NCBI GenBank assembly: GCA_039192165.1
Contig: JBCCXD010000002.1
Coordinates: 310,001 to 374,000, forward strand
Length of the DNA: 64,000 nucleotides
Direction of reading: 5' to 3'
Origin: Dinoroseobacter sp039192165
GTDB taxonomy: Bacteria; Pseudomonadota; Alphaproteobacteria; Rhodobacterales; Rhodobacteraceae
The translations under genes and the position numbers were made by a program. The notes below the pieces were generated by a model. It searched no databases, was not told the DNA's origin, and was given only the letters and a program-made list of their open reading frames with translations. Position 1 is the first letter of the stretch. Every line of letters starts with the position of its first letter. Below are positions 27,584 to 35,435 of the stretch, in pieces.

Positions 27584-27597
27584 AACCCTTAAGGGTT
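27584..27597. promoter_or_regulatory. perfect palindrome before dctP (operator candidate)
   Basis: AACCCTTAAGGGTT, 14 bp, fully symmetric, about 15 bp upstream of the dctP start and in the divergent gap with a LacI-type gene. A LacI-family operator or a 5'-UTR hairpin would fit. TGATAG half-sites also occur in this gap at 27665-27670 and, inverted, at 27686-27690. Confidence 0.5.
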
Positions 27598-27715
27598 TAT
27601 CGTGGCGCAGATTGTGCGAAGCTGGGTTCCTCTGGTAAACCAAAAACCGCAGATTTGGTGGTATTGATAGATTTTGGTGGATATTCTATCGTATCAGGGC
27701 TCGTTTTGATGGAAA

Positions 27716-28768
27716 ATGATGGAAGAACTCAACGATACCGCTCCGAACAAGATCAAGCGCCGAGCGACGGTTGCCCAGATTGCCAAGCTCGCCGGTGTTG
27801 GCGTAGCGACTGTTGACCGCGTTCTGCACAACCGTTCAAGTGTCCGGCCCGCGACCCGCCAACGTGTGTTGCAGGCCAAGGAAGCAATCGAAGCAGGTGC
27901 TGTGCCAAACCGTCCTGCGCGGCCTTGGCGCCTGAGGGTGCTTTTGCCTGAAGATGCCGGCCCTTCGACAGAGTTCCTTGGCCAATGCTTTCTTGAGTTC
28001 GGAACGCGCGGTACTGCAACGGTCGAATGCGTCTATACGAAGAAAATGGAGCCCGGCATTCTTGCACGAAAGCTGCTCGCCACAGCTGGACATGGCATTG
28101 ACGCAGTTGCATTTCAGGCATTAGACGATCCGCGCGTCCACGATGCGGTGCGCGAGCTGGACCGGCTGAAGGTTCCGTCGCTTGCGCTTCTTTCGCAGAT
28201 CGAGAACCCGTTTCTGATCGGCTTTATTGGTCTCGACAATCGCGCCGCAGGGCGGACCGCCGGATATGTGATGGGGCGCCTAACACAGCGGCCCGGCGCC
28301 GCCGTGGTTGTGACATCAGGCCAGCTCTACCGCAGCCATGAGGACCGAGAAATGGGCTTTCGGCTGGCCCTACGGACCGAATTTCCGCAGATTCAAGAAA
28401 TTGTCACCTGCAACGCGCAGGACGATGCCGAAGGGAATTACCGTGCTGTTCGTGAACTTCTGGCCGAGCGCGACGACATTGTCGGGATCTACAACGTAGG
28501 TGGTGGAAATCTGGGTATCGCGCGCGCCCTTGGCGAAGCCGGACGCGCGGACGACACTGTCTTCATTTGCCATAACTTAACATCACGGACGCAGGGTTTC
28601 CTTTTGGACGGGACGATAGATATCGTGCTGCATGTCAACATGAGGCTTGTTGCCGAAGAAGTCGTAGAGGCGCTGTGCGCGCATCTTGAGCGTCGACCGT
28701 TCAAGCCACGCGCACTTCTTACAGGTGTGATTACGCGCGAAAACATCACCGGTGCAACGTTCGGCTAA
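27716..28768 (+). CDS. LacI-family transcriptional regulator
   Basis: 350 aa. The HTH is at about 17-40 (ATVAQIAKLAGVGVATVDRVL), with the VDRVLH hinge helix entry typical of the sugar/inositol branch. A periplasmic-binding-protein-like effector domain follows (PSLALLSQIENPFLIGFIGL, NRAAGRTAGYVM, GIYNVGGGNLGIARAL). Divergent from the TRAP operon, which it probably controls. Its 3' end overlaps the second LacI gene by 4 bp in tail-to-tail orientation. Confidence 0.92.
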   Translation: MMEELNDTAPNKIKRRATVAQIAKLAGVGVATVDRVLHNRSSVRPATRQRVLQAKEAIEAGAVPNRPARPWRLRVLLPEDAGPSTEFLGQCFLEFGTRGTATVECVYTKKMEPGILARKLLATAGHGIDAVAFQALDDPRVHDAVRELDRLKVPSLALLSQIENPFLIGFIGLDNRAAGRTAGYVMGRLTQRPGAAVVVTSGQLYRSHEDREMGFRLALRTEFPQIQEIVTCNAQDDAEGNYRAVRELLAERDDIVGIYNVGGGNLGIARALGEAGRADDTVFICHNLTSRTQGFLLDGTIDIVLHVNMRLVAEEVVEALCAHLERRPFKPRALLTGVITRENITGATFG

Positions 28769-29799
28769 AGGCTTTCCACAGTAAGTAATTCAAACCGCTC
28801 ATGTTCCGGCACCACGCCGGCGCCGCCCAGCCGCACCGTGTTTGCCATCAGGCTTACGACTGTCGAGGCGATCCGATCAAAGCTGGCTGAGATCACCAGA
28901 TCTGCGATGCCGGACCTCAAGGCGGCTTCGCTATTGGGGGTGCGCGCATGGCAGATATAGGTAATCTGGTCTGCCCTGCCGGATTCCTCTAGGGCACGCG
29001 CAACGCCACCGACGCCCCCGCCCGAGTGATAAAGCCCGGCCATCGTCTCGCATTGGTCGAGAAGCTCGAGCGCCGCACTGTAGGCCACAGCCTCGTCATC
29101 GAGATAGATCATCGTATCTCGGATTATTCGGTTCGGTGCATACTGGGTAAAAGCCGCGCGAAAGCCCTGTTCGCTTGCCTTTTGTCCAAGGTAGCGCTGC
29201 GAACCCAAAAGAACGGCGATCTCACCTTCTGGTGGAGCCATTCGTGCCATTGCCCATCCGGCGGTTCGGCCTGCGGCAACACCGTCTATTCCGATATACC
29301 CAGCAATGTCTTGTGAACTGAGCGGGCTGAGCAGCGCAAACACCGGCACGCCGCGTGCCGTACAGCTTTTGATCGCGGTAGAGACAGCGGGGTGATCGAC
29401 CGAGACAACTGCCAAAGCATCGACCTCAGTGCCCATGCGCTCTATTTCCGCGGCGAGACCGGCGGCGGACAGGCTGCCGACAAAGGAAAATACCGGCTCC
29501 GCACGGACGTTGTGGCAGGCAGAAGCTGCGGCCCGCAGAGCCTCTGCAAGTCTCTGGTAGACCCACTTCCCTTCTTTCTGGAGCAGGAATCCCATCTTGC
29601 AGACCGGGGCCAGCTCAGCCAGCCGATGTCTGAGCATCGCTTTTCCGTGATAGCCAACGGCTTCTGCCGCCGCCACAACGCGCGCCGCAGTGTCCGGAGT
29701 CACAGGTGCTCGTGCATTTAGAACGCGATCGACTGTCGCAACGCCCACACCAGCCCTCTCAGCGACATCTTGCATGGTCACGCGGCGTTTGTCCGACAT
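28765..29799 (-). CDS. second LacI-family transcriptional regulator
   Basis: 344 aa from ATG 29799 (MSDKRRVTMQDVAERAG); the open frame to 29943 would cover the operator region and is rejected. HTH MQDVAERAGVGVATVDRVLN at about 9-28, then an effector domain parallel to that of the first regulator (YIGIDGVAAGRTAGWAM, GLYHSGGGVGGVARAL). The two proteins look like an old duplication. It is divergent from the desaturase/Rieske operon, with two operator-like repeats in between. Confidence 0.92.
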   Translation of the reverse strand: MSDKRRVTMQDVAERAGVGVATVDRVLNARAPVTPDTAARVVAAAEAVGYHGKAMLRHRLAELAPVCKMGFLLQKEGKWVYQRLAEALRAAASACHNVRAEPVFSFVGSLSAAGLAAEIERMGTEVDALAVVSVDHPAVSTAIKSCTARGVPVFALLSPLSSQDIAGYIGIDGVAAGRTAGWAMARMAPPEGEIAVLLGSQRYLGQKASEQGFRAAFTQYAPNRIIRDTMIYLDDEAVAYSAALELLDQCETMAGLYHSGGGVGGVARALEESGRADQITYICHARTPNSEAALRSGIADLVISASFDRIASTVVSLMANTVRLGGAGVVPEHERFELLTVESL

Positions 29800-29800
29800 T

Positions 29801-29815
29801 TGATGATTCCTATCA
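29801..29815. promoter_or_regulatory. imperfect LacI-type operator next to the second LacI gene
   Basis: TGATGATTCCTATCA. Its reverse complement matches the perfect operator at 29844-29858 at 12 of 15 positions. It sits at the start of the lacI-type gene, consistent with autoregulation. Confidence 0.5.
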
Positions 29816-29843
29816 CGCCATTTGCGCCTAATGGTGATAGCAC

Positions 29844-29858
29844 TGATAGAAACTATCA
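29844..29858. promoter_or_regulatory. LacI-type operator TGATAG-AAA-CTATCA
   Basis: Perfect 6-bp inverted repeat with a 3-bp spacer in the divergent gap between the second LacI gene and the desaturase gene (start 29922). Its centre lies 43 bp from that of the second, weaker copy, about four helical turns, which would allow looping or cooperative binding. Confidence 0.65.
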
Positions 29859-29921
29859 AGCGCTTGATTGACCTGGCGCGGCTCAGCCTCCCTTTGTTCT
29901 TTAACGCGAATGGAGGACGCG

Positions 29922-30992
29922 ATGTCGCTAGCCAGCCAAGCAAAAGACTATAGTCTGACCGGAGAAAACTCCGCCAACGGGTTCCAGCTGTCCGATTGGT
30001 ACGCCACGAAAATCCCGCGCAAGCGGCTCAAAGAGTTAATGCGACGCTCTGACCGCCCAGGTCTGATAAACTACGGTATTTGGATGGGCTGCGTTATTTT
30101 CTTTGGGGCGCTGCTTGTCGCGACATGGGGCAGCTGGTGGGCGGTGCCCGTGGCGATCGTTTACGGCGTTTTCTACGGCTCAGGCGCAGACAGTCGCTGG
30201 CACGAAACCGGGCATGGCACGGTCTTTAAGACGCCCTGGTTGAATGACGTATTCTATCAGCTTACGGCCTTTATGTCGCTCAGAAACCCAAATCTCTGGC
30301 GTTGGAGCCACACCCGGCATCATACTGAAACGGTTGTTGTCGGGCGCGACCCCGAGATTGCGTTTCCCCGTCCTCCGAGCCTTTGGCAATGGGCTCTGAA
30401 CCTGCTCTATATACCTGCACTGCTCAAAGAGCTCGGCAAAATGGTGCGGCTGTCTGTTGGTCAACTGACGGAGGCGGAAAAGACTTTTCTTCCCGAGCCA
30501 GAATGGTCCAAGACCTTTCTGGCCTCCCGAATTCAACTGGCCATCCTGGCAGGAGTGGTGCTGCTTTCTTTGGCCCTGCAGAGTTTTCTTCCGGTGATGC
30601 TGATCGGGCTTCCGTCTTTTTACGGATCCTGGTTGCACCATCTGCTCGCCACTACCCAACATGCTGGGCTTGCCGAGGATATTCCGGACCATCGGTTGAA
30701 TTCGCGTACCGTATATCTCAACCCGTTTTTCCAGTTCATTTATTCAAACATGAACTACCACGTTGAACACCACATGTACCCGATGGTGCCTTTCTATGCC
30801 CTTCCGGCTCTTCATGAGGAGATCAAAGGCGATTGCCCGCCGGCCTATCCGTCTCTGAGTGCCGCATACCGGGAAATGATCCCTGCAGTGATCCGTCAGC
30901 AGCGCGACTTCGACCACTACATAAAGCGCCCGCTTCCTGACGGAGCTGGAGCTACGCCCGACTATCATCGCCCGGCAATTGCAGCGGAGTAG
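29922..30992 (+). CDS. fatty-acid-desaturase-family diiron oxygenase (MocD-like)
   Basis: 356 aa from ATG 29922, which has GGAGG 5 bases upstream; earlier in-frame starts lack one. Membrane-bound diiron family with all three histidine boxes: HETGH (94-98), HTRHH (130-134) and HVEHH (280-284), plus WLHHLLATTQH (238-247). Membrane helices lie near 52-85 and 205-232. Only 6 bp separate it from a Rieske ferredoxin gene, the likely electron donor. This pairing recalls MocD/MocE of rhizopine catabolism, where the oxygenase removes an O-methyl group. With sugar-type regulators and transport alongside, hydroxylation or demethylation of a small polar substrate is more likely than lipid desaturation (inference). 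Confidence 0.82.
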   Translation: MSLASQAKDYSLTGENSANGFQLSDWYATKIPRKRLKELMRRSDRPGLINYGIWMGCVIFFGALLVATWGSWWAVPVAIVYGVFYGSGADSRWHETGHGTVFKTPWLNDVFYQLTAFMSLRNPNLWRWSHTRHHTETVVVGRDPEIAFPRPPSLWQWALNLLYIPALLKELGKMVRLSVGQLTEAEKTFLPEPEWSKTFLASRIQLAILAGVVLLSLALQSFLPVMLIGLPSFYGSWLHHLLATTQHAGLAEDIPDHRLNSRTVYLNPFFQFIYSNMNYHVEHHMYPMVPFYALPALHEEIKGDCPPAYPSLSAAYREMIPAVIRQQRDFDHYIKRPLPDGAGATPDYHRPAIAAE

Positions 30993-30998
30993 GCACCC

Positions 30999-31322
30999 AT
31001 GACATCCTGGACCAAAGCTTGCATGACCGATGAGATCGAAACCGAGGACCTGATCCGTTTTGATGAAGGCGACCGGACATTCGCCATTTATAGGAGTCCG
31101 GACGATGAGTTTTTCTGTACCGACGGGTTCTGCACCCATGAAGATGTACATCTGGCAGACGGGCTGGTGATGGATTACGTAATCGAGTGTCCCGGCCATA
31201 ACGGCCAATTCGACTATCGCACAGGCGAGGCCAAACGCTCGCCGGCCTGTGTGAATTTGCGAACCTATCCTGTAAAGGTCGAGGACGACGCAGTCTTCAT
31301 CCAGATAGACGTTCAGTCATGA
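30999..31322 (+). CDS. Rieske [2Fe-2S] ferredoxin (MocE-like)
   Basis: 107 aa, soluble. Cluster ligands: Cys45-x-His47 (FCTHEDVHLADG) and Cys64-x2-His67 (ECPGHNGQFD). Domain ends LRTYPVKVEDDAVFI as usual. It should pass electrons to the diiron oxygenase encoded just upstream. No ferredoxin reductase gene is nearby, so a shared cellular reductase would be needed. The stop overlaps the next start (ATGA). Confidence 0.92.
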   Translation: MTSWTKACMTDEIETEDLIRFDEGDRTFAIYRSPDDEFFCTDGFCTHEDVHLADGLVMDYVIECPGHNGQFDYRTGEAKRSPACVNLRTYPVKVEDDAVFIQIDVQS

Positions 31323-32140
31323 AACGTATCTACGATTGGGATGCGCGCCCGGCTGTGCGCAACTACACGGTCGCAGATCTTCGCGCCCTGAAGGGCAAAA
31401 CGAAGCTCACCCAGACAACAGCAAATTCTGCCGAAGAGTCCGCAGCAGCTTCCGAGGCAGGAATCGACCTGATCATGGGCAATGCGCAAAATACGTGCGA
31501 TGTGCGCTGTGGTGCTCCGGACATGTTTTTCACGGCCGCGCTGGGGTTGCCCGACTATCCGACTGAAGCTGATGTGCTGAAGGCGGCCTTCGCGGCAATG
31601 AAAGACGGCGCGGATTCAGTCTATACAGCGCGCGGACCGCATATCGTTGAACTTCTGGCGCGCGAGGATATCCCGGTCATGTGCCACCTGGGTCTCGTGC
31701 CTCGGAAATCGACCTGGGCCGGAGGGCTTCGGGCGATTGGCAAATCATCCGAAGAAGCGGCAGAGGTGTGGCAGGCGTTTCGCCGAATGGAGGATGCAGG
31801 TGCGTTTTCCGTTGAGGCCGAGGTGATCTGCGCCGACGTGATGGCAGAGATCACGCGTCGCACATCGCTGATCACGAGTTCTTTGGGATCGGGTGCTGGT
31901 GCGGACGTCATATATCTTTTTCAGAACGACATATGTGGCGAGAACGAGAGCCAGCCACGACACGCCCGCGCTTTCGGAAACATCCTTCGTCTAGAAGAGG
32001 AAATACGCGCCGAGCGCCGTCGTGCCCTGGGGTCATTCCGGCAAGCAGCGTCTGATGGGTCGTTTCCCGCTGCAGCCGAGAGCACTGCGATGGCGCCGGG
32101 TGAATTCGAAGTATTCCTGCGCCATCTGCAAACCGCCTAG
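31319..32140 (+). CDS. divergent ketopantoate-hydroxymethyltransferase (PanB)-like TIM barrel
   Basis: 273 aa. PanB/phosphoenolpyruvate-mutase superfamily barrel: TTANSAEESAAASEAGIDLIM, IPVMCHLGLVPRKSTWAGG (compare IPVxGHLGLTPQ in PanB), EAEVICADVMAEITRRTSL and GSGAGADVIYLFQNDICG. Several PanB active-site phrases are altered, so it is probably not the pantothenate enzyme. Related annotations are PEP-hydrolase/mutase-like. Coupled to the Rieske gene, it may carry out an aldol-type C-C step on the oxygenase product (inference). Confidence 0.7.
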   Translation: MKRIYDWDARPAVRNYTVADLRALKGKTKLTQTTANSAEESAAASEAGIDLIMGNAQNTCDVRCGAPDMFFTAALGLPDYPTEADVLKAAFAAMKDGADSVYTARGPHIVELLAREDIPVMCHLGLVPRKSTWAGGLRAIGKSSEEAAEVWQAFRRMEDAGAFSVEAEVICADVMAEITRRTSLITSSLGSGAGADVIYLFQNDICGENESQPRHARAFGNILRLEEEIRAERRRALGSFRQAASDGSFPAAAESTAMAPGEFEVFLRHLQTA

Positions 32141-32154
32141 CTTGGAGATCCGCC

Positions 32155-32562
32155 ATGTACAAGAACGTGCTGGTTCCTGTTGCTCCTGACGATATTGAGC
32201 ACGCGGCCTCGGCCTTCGAAGTGGCGCGCCAGTTTCTTGGTCCTGACGGGACGCTGCACGTGCTGACGGTTCTTGAGGTGCCGCCGAGGTACCTTGCGGA
32301 ATACCTCCCCGACCGTCAGGCCAACGACGTGATCAAGTGGGAGCTAGACCGTCAAAAAGAACAAATCCAACGGATCGCAAAGGTCGACCCCGTGATTGTC
32401 AATGGCCATCCTGCGGGCAAGATCCTGGACGAGGCACAGCGTCTGGATGTCGATTGCATTGTTATCACCTCGCACGCGTCCGGCGTGCGGGAGTTTTTTC
32501 TTGGTTCCACTGCCGCGCGGGTCGCCCGCCGCGCAAGATGCTCCGTTATGATTGTGCGGTGA
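32155..32562 (+). CDS. universal stress protein, UspA family
   Basis: 135 aa single Usp domain. MYKNVLVPVAPDD starts the fold, and HASGVREFFLGSTAARVARRA is the nucleotide-binding loop, where GxxGx9G(S/T) is nearly kept (first Gly replaced). It ends CSVMIVR as usual. Last gene of the desaturase-Rieske-PanB operon, 14 bp downstream. Confidence 0.9.
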   Translation: MYKNVLVPVAPDDIEHAASAFEVARQFLGPDGTLHVLTVLEVPPRYLAEYLPDRQANDVIKWELDRQKEQIQRIAKVDPVIVNGHPAGKILDEAQRLDVDCIVITSHASGVREFFLGSTAARVARRARCSVMIVR

Positions 32563-32687
32563 AATGACCTGAGCTTCTATAAGGGCTTTGAAAGGCTTGG
32601 CTGCTGCCGGTTCGATATGGACGCAACACGGTGCACCCTAATGCCGACGCGCAACATGAATACCAGCTCAAACTGCTGTCGCGCAGC

Positions 32688-33149
32688 TTAGTTCTTCAGG
32701 TTCTTCAAAACAGCACTCACGATCGCACCCACAGCACCTGAACCTGCGATGCCCAACGGATCACGCGCTAGGCGGCGAACACTATCAGCCAGTTCGCGCG
32801 CTTCATCGGTTGCGCCTTTTATTTCCGCTTCGAGATCTTCCACCGCGAGGTCTCGCACCTCTGCCACCGGAGCCACGTCTGCTTCAGCGTTAATGTTTGT
32901 TGCGACAGAGATCAGTACCGCTGCAAGCGCGATGTTGACCAGGGCCACAATCAAGGCTGAGGCGGCGGGCGATACCATGGTCGACAGCGCGAGATAGGCC
33001 GCTGCGTTTAGCAGCAAAAGGCCAATTCCTGCGACTACCCCGGCAGCTGCCATTATTACAGTTTGACGGCGAAGCACCGCCAAACGCCTTTGTGCAATCA
33101 ACCGTTCGGAGCGGACAATGATTGAGAGGTTTCGGCTGATCCGGTTCAT
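32688..33149 (-). CDS. YqjE-like holin-superfamily membrane protein
   Basis: 153 aa from ATG 33149 (MNRISRNLSIIVRSERL) with AAGGACAG upstream. Two membrane helices (about 31-52 and 57-82) follow a basic N-terminus, and an acidic helical tail ends in a Gly/Ala-rich hydrophobic segment. This plan resembles the phage-holin-superfamily-III/YqjE group of stress-associated inner-membrane proteins. It lies 13 bp after the small YqjD-like gene. Not a phage lysis gene by context. Confidence 0.65.
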   Translation of the reverse strand: MNRISRNLSIIVRSERLIAQRRLAVLRRQTVIMAAAGVVAGIGLLLLNAAAYLALSTMVSPAASALIVALVNIALAAVLISVATNINAEADVAPVAEVRDLAVEDLEAEIKGATDEARELADSVRRLARDPLGIAGSGAVGAIVSAVLKNLKN

Positions 33150-33162
33150 CGGTTCTGTCCTT

Positions 33163-33414
33163 TCAACGCGCGCGGCCAACGACATACCCCACGAGGAACA
33201 CAGCCAGAAGGGTAATCATCGGTTTTTCCTTTGCAAAAGTTTCGAGTTCTTTCGCAAGGTCCTTGAGCATATCTTCAGAAAGTTCGAGCTCTGGCTGTGT
33301 TTCGCCCTCAGTCGAGAGAGCTTCGGTTGGCTCAGGGTCTTTGGACGTGCTGTTTGCGGCCAGCTGCGCCTTGAGTTGCGCCAACTCTGTTTCAAGTTCC
33401 GCTTTCGTTGCCAT
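33163..33414 (-). CDS. small YqjD/ElaB-like membrane-anchored protein
   Basis: 83 aa from ATG 33414. Coiled-coil start (ATKAELETELAQLKAQL), an acidic middle (24-45), then an amphipathic helix and a C-terminal membrane segment ending VGYVVGRAR. The C-terminal G-Y-x-x-G-R ending is the hallmark of DUF883 proteins, which bind ribosomes or the membrane in stationary phase. Short length and weak similarity keep the call tentative. Confidence 0.62.
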   Translation of the reverse strand: MATKAELETELAQLKAQLAANSTSKDPEPTEALSTEGETQPELELSEDMLKDLAKELETFAKEKPMITLLAVFLVGYVVGRAR

Positions 33415-33637
33415 AGCTCTGATCTTTCCTCCACAGCCAGCCCAAGTATGGTTCAGCCAAACCCCATTCCTGCCACCTATCCCGAAAACGAGCAGCCTGG
33501 ACATCGCACTGCGCGAAACGGCCAAAGCCCACCAATACGAACATACTGACACTGCCCATCGCAAGCGGAACAGTCAGAGCATTCGTGATCGCCAATGCTG
33601 ATCCCGGAAGTGAGTTCGGGTCGCTCCTGCGTCGCGC

Positions 33638-33874
33638 TCAAGACCCGTCCTTCTTCAGTCGGTCGTAGGCGGCTTTCATCTTGAGGCCCAATTCGCGGGC
33701 GGCATCGCCGATTTCTTCTGCGGATTTGTCAAATTCGGCGCGGGTCAAGAACTTATCCCACTCCGACATGAGGTCTTGCCACTCGTCTTCGGCTTCCTTG
33801 CTCCCGAGATGGAGTTGCAACTTCAGTTCGTCTCGGCGTCGCGCCAAGTCTTCCATAAGTTCGGTCAGGTCCAT
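33638..33874 (-). CDS. small acidic coiled-coil protein
   Basis: 78 aa from ATG 33874 (MDLTELMEDLARRRDELK). Almost wholly helical, charged, no membrane segment or signal peptide. In the same direction as the two small membrane proteins after a 223-bp gap. Family not recognised. The codon pattern and heptad repeats make it a plausible real gene. Confidence 0.6.
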   Translation of the reverse strand: MDLTELMEDLARRRDELKLQLHLGSKEAEDEWQDLMSEWDKFLTRAEFDKSAEEIGDAARELGLKMKAAYDRLKKDGS

Positions 33875-34181
33875 TATGATATTTTCTTGATTTGAAGAAG
33901 AATTTAGAGCGTCAACCAAGACTGCGGGTGGACGTCGGCGAAGTGTATGCTCTGGATGATAGCCCTGCTTGAAGCGGCAGGGAAAGAGTGTTGATGCGGC
34001 AGGGACAAAGGCCTTGGTGGCGGCAGTGCGGCGTTTTAGGACCGCAGCGCTTTTGCAGAGAGTTCCCACATGGCGAGGGTACTTCTAATGGCCATACAGT
34101 CGCAGTCTGGTAGATGCGCGCGCGGTCTGGCAGCTCTGCATGACTATCGCTCCGGACACAGATGCGCTGCAAATAACTTCA
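33875..34181. other. 307-bp gap with one hairpin
   Basis: No convincing gene. CCCTGC (33963-33968), an 8-base loop and GCAGGG (33977-33982) form a perfect 6-bp stem without a clear T-run on either side. It separates the end of the Bat operon from the small-protein genes and presumably holds the promoter of the latter. Confidence 0.5.
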
Positions 34182-35435
34182 TCAGAACGGGTTAAGAGGC
34201 GGTAGTCGGCCTGCACCAGCAGTTCGTCCAAAGCGCTTCTTTTCGCGGCGAACTGTTTGGAAGGCAGTTTCCACGTCGCGCCAAGCAGCAACGCCATCCG
34301 CGTCTCTTTCGCCGTTTCCATAGGTTGCTGCACCTACCTCAGTCAGCGCCACTGCCAACGGTCGCAGCGCGCCGTCGCTTAACGCCGCACGCGTTTTCCA
34401 AAGCTCTCGCGTCCGATAGATTTCGTTCAGATCTCTGTCTCGGATTGCGCGCTGGAGCTGTCTGCACGAGTAACGCTCCGAGCCATGCCACCGATCTCGC
34501 AGCGCTCTGATGCGTGTCAAAACTAACGGTTGAAACCGACGCGCCGAGAGCGCGATGGCCACCAGCAGGACGAGGACCACGCCAACGCGAAGCAAGGTTT
34601 CACGAGTTGCGCGTTGCTCCGCCGCGCCAACCACACCTTCGATGGTCACATCAAATGCTGGAACGGATGCACTTTCGACATTGCCTGTTTCGATGTTGAA
34701 CCAGTCAAATCGGATTTCCGGCAGTGTCGCGGCTCCGTTCGCTTGCGCCAGATACGTCACTTTCTCTTCGCGTGTCCCTGAAAGCAGGCCCCGCTCTTCG
34801 GCTTCGGTTATCGTTGGCTCCGCAGGATAGCTGCGCAGACCCGGCGTTTCAGTTGCCGATACGAGGGCAGGGACCATGACCACGGTTGTTCCATTAATCG
34901 TGGCGCGCACTGTTCTTACTACCGCGTCCCCCGGCGCCAGGGTGTTTTCGCCTTCGATATTCTGTTCGAGCGTGAAGCCGCTCGCTACGATCAGGGGGTC
35001 CAGCGCTCTGGCTGCCTCAGGTACGACCGCACTGAAAGAAACTTCGGGCGAAGGGACTTCCAGCATTATTGGCTCACGGGACTCAGGATCGGCGTAGGTA
35101 AGCGTGAGCGCCTGCGGTGGGATCCTGAAGGGTCCTGGGACCAGAGGATAGAGCCGATAGTTTCGCCGGACACCGGCCCATGTCGCTCCGTCAATTTGTT
35201 CGCTGATGGAGGTCGTGGACCGTTCCGGAAGCCGCACCATAAGGGAGGGGACCTCGAAAGTCGGATACACTGGCGGTGTTGGCATCCACGTCGGCACCAG
35301 AATTTCAACCACCAGGTTCAGAGGTTGTCCGACAAGCGTTTCCGGCTCGGAGAGCTCGATTGTCACTCGCGGCTCCTGAGCGTTAGCCGCGAACCCACAG
35401 AGTACAAATGCCATCAGAGATAAAAGGCGTCTCAT
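34182..35435 (-). CDS. batD: BatD-like membrane protein
   Basis: 417 aa with signal peptide (1-19, FAANA-QE), a beta-rich extracytoplasmic region starting RVTIELSEPETLVGQPLNLVVE as in BatD/oxygen-tolerance proteins, one membrane helix (about 288-306) and a basic cytosolic tail. Coupled to batB/C by a 4-bp overlap. Last gene of the MoxR/Bat operon, whose products are thought to act in envelope maintenance under stress. Confidence 0.85.
   Translation of the reverse strand: MRRLLSLMAFVLCGFAANAQEPRVTIELSEPETLVGQPLNLVVEILVPTWMPTPPVYPTFEVPSLMVRLPERSTTSISEQIDGATWAGVRRNYRLYPLVPGPFRIPPQALTLTYADPESREPIMLEVPSPEVSFSAVVPEAARALDPLIVASGFTLEQNIEGENTLAPGDAVVRTVRATINGTTVVMVPALVSATETPGLRSYPAEPTITEAEERGLLSGTREEKVTYLAQANGAATLPEIRFDWFNIETGNVESASVPAFDVTIEGVVGAAEQRATRETLLRVGVVLVLLVAIALSARRFQPLVLTRIRALRDRWHGSERYSCRQLQRAIRDRDLNEIYRTRELWKTRAALSDGALRPLAVALTEVGAATYGNGERDADGVAAWRDVETAFQTVRREKKRFGRTAGAGRLPPLNPF

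Noticed and set aside
29800..29943. N-terminal extension of the second LacI protein
   Set aside because: It would cover the operator repeats; the HTH begins a few residues after ATG 29799 as usual.
32688..33149. Prophage holin
   Set aside because: Holin-superfamily fold is plausible, but no lysis or phage genes are nearby; the YqjE-like context explains it better.
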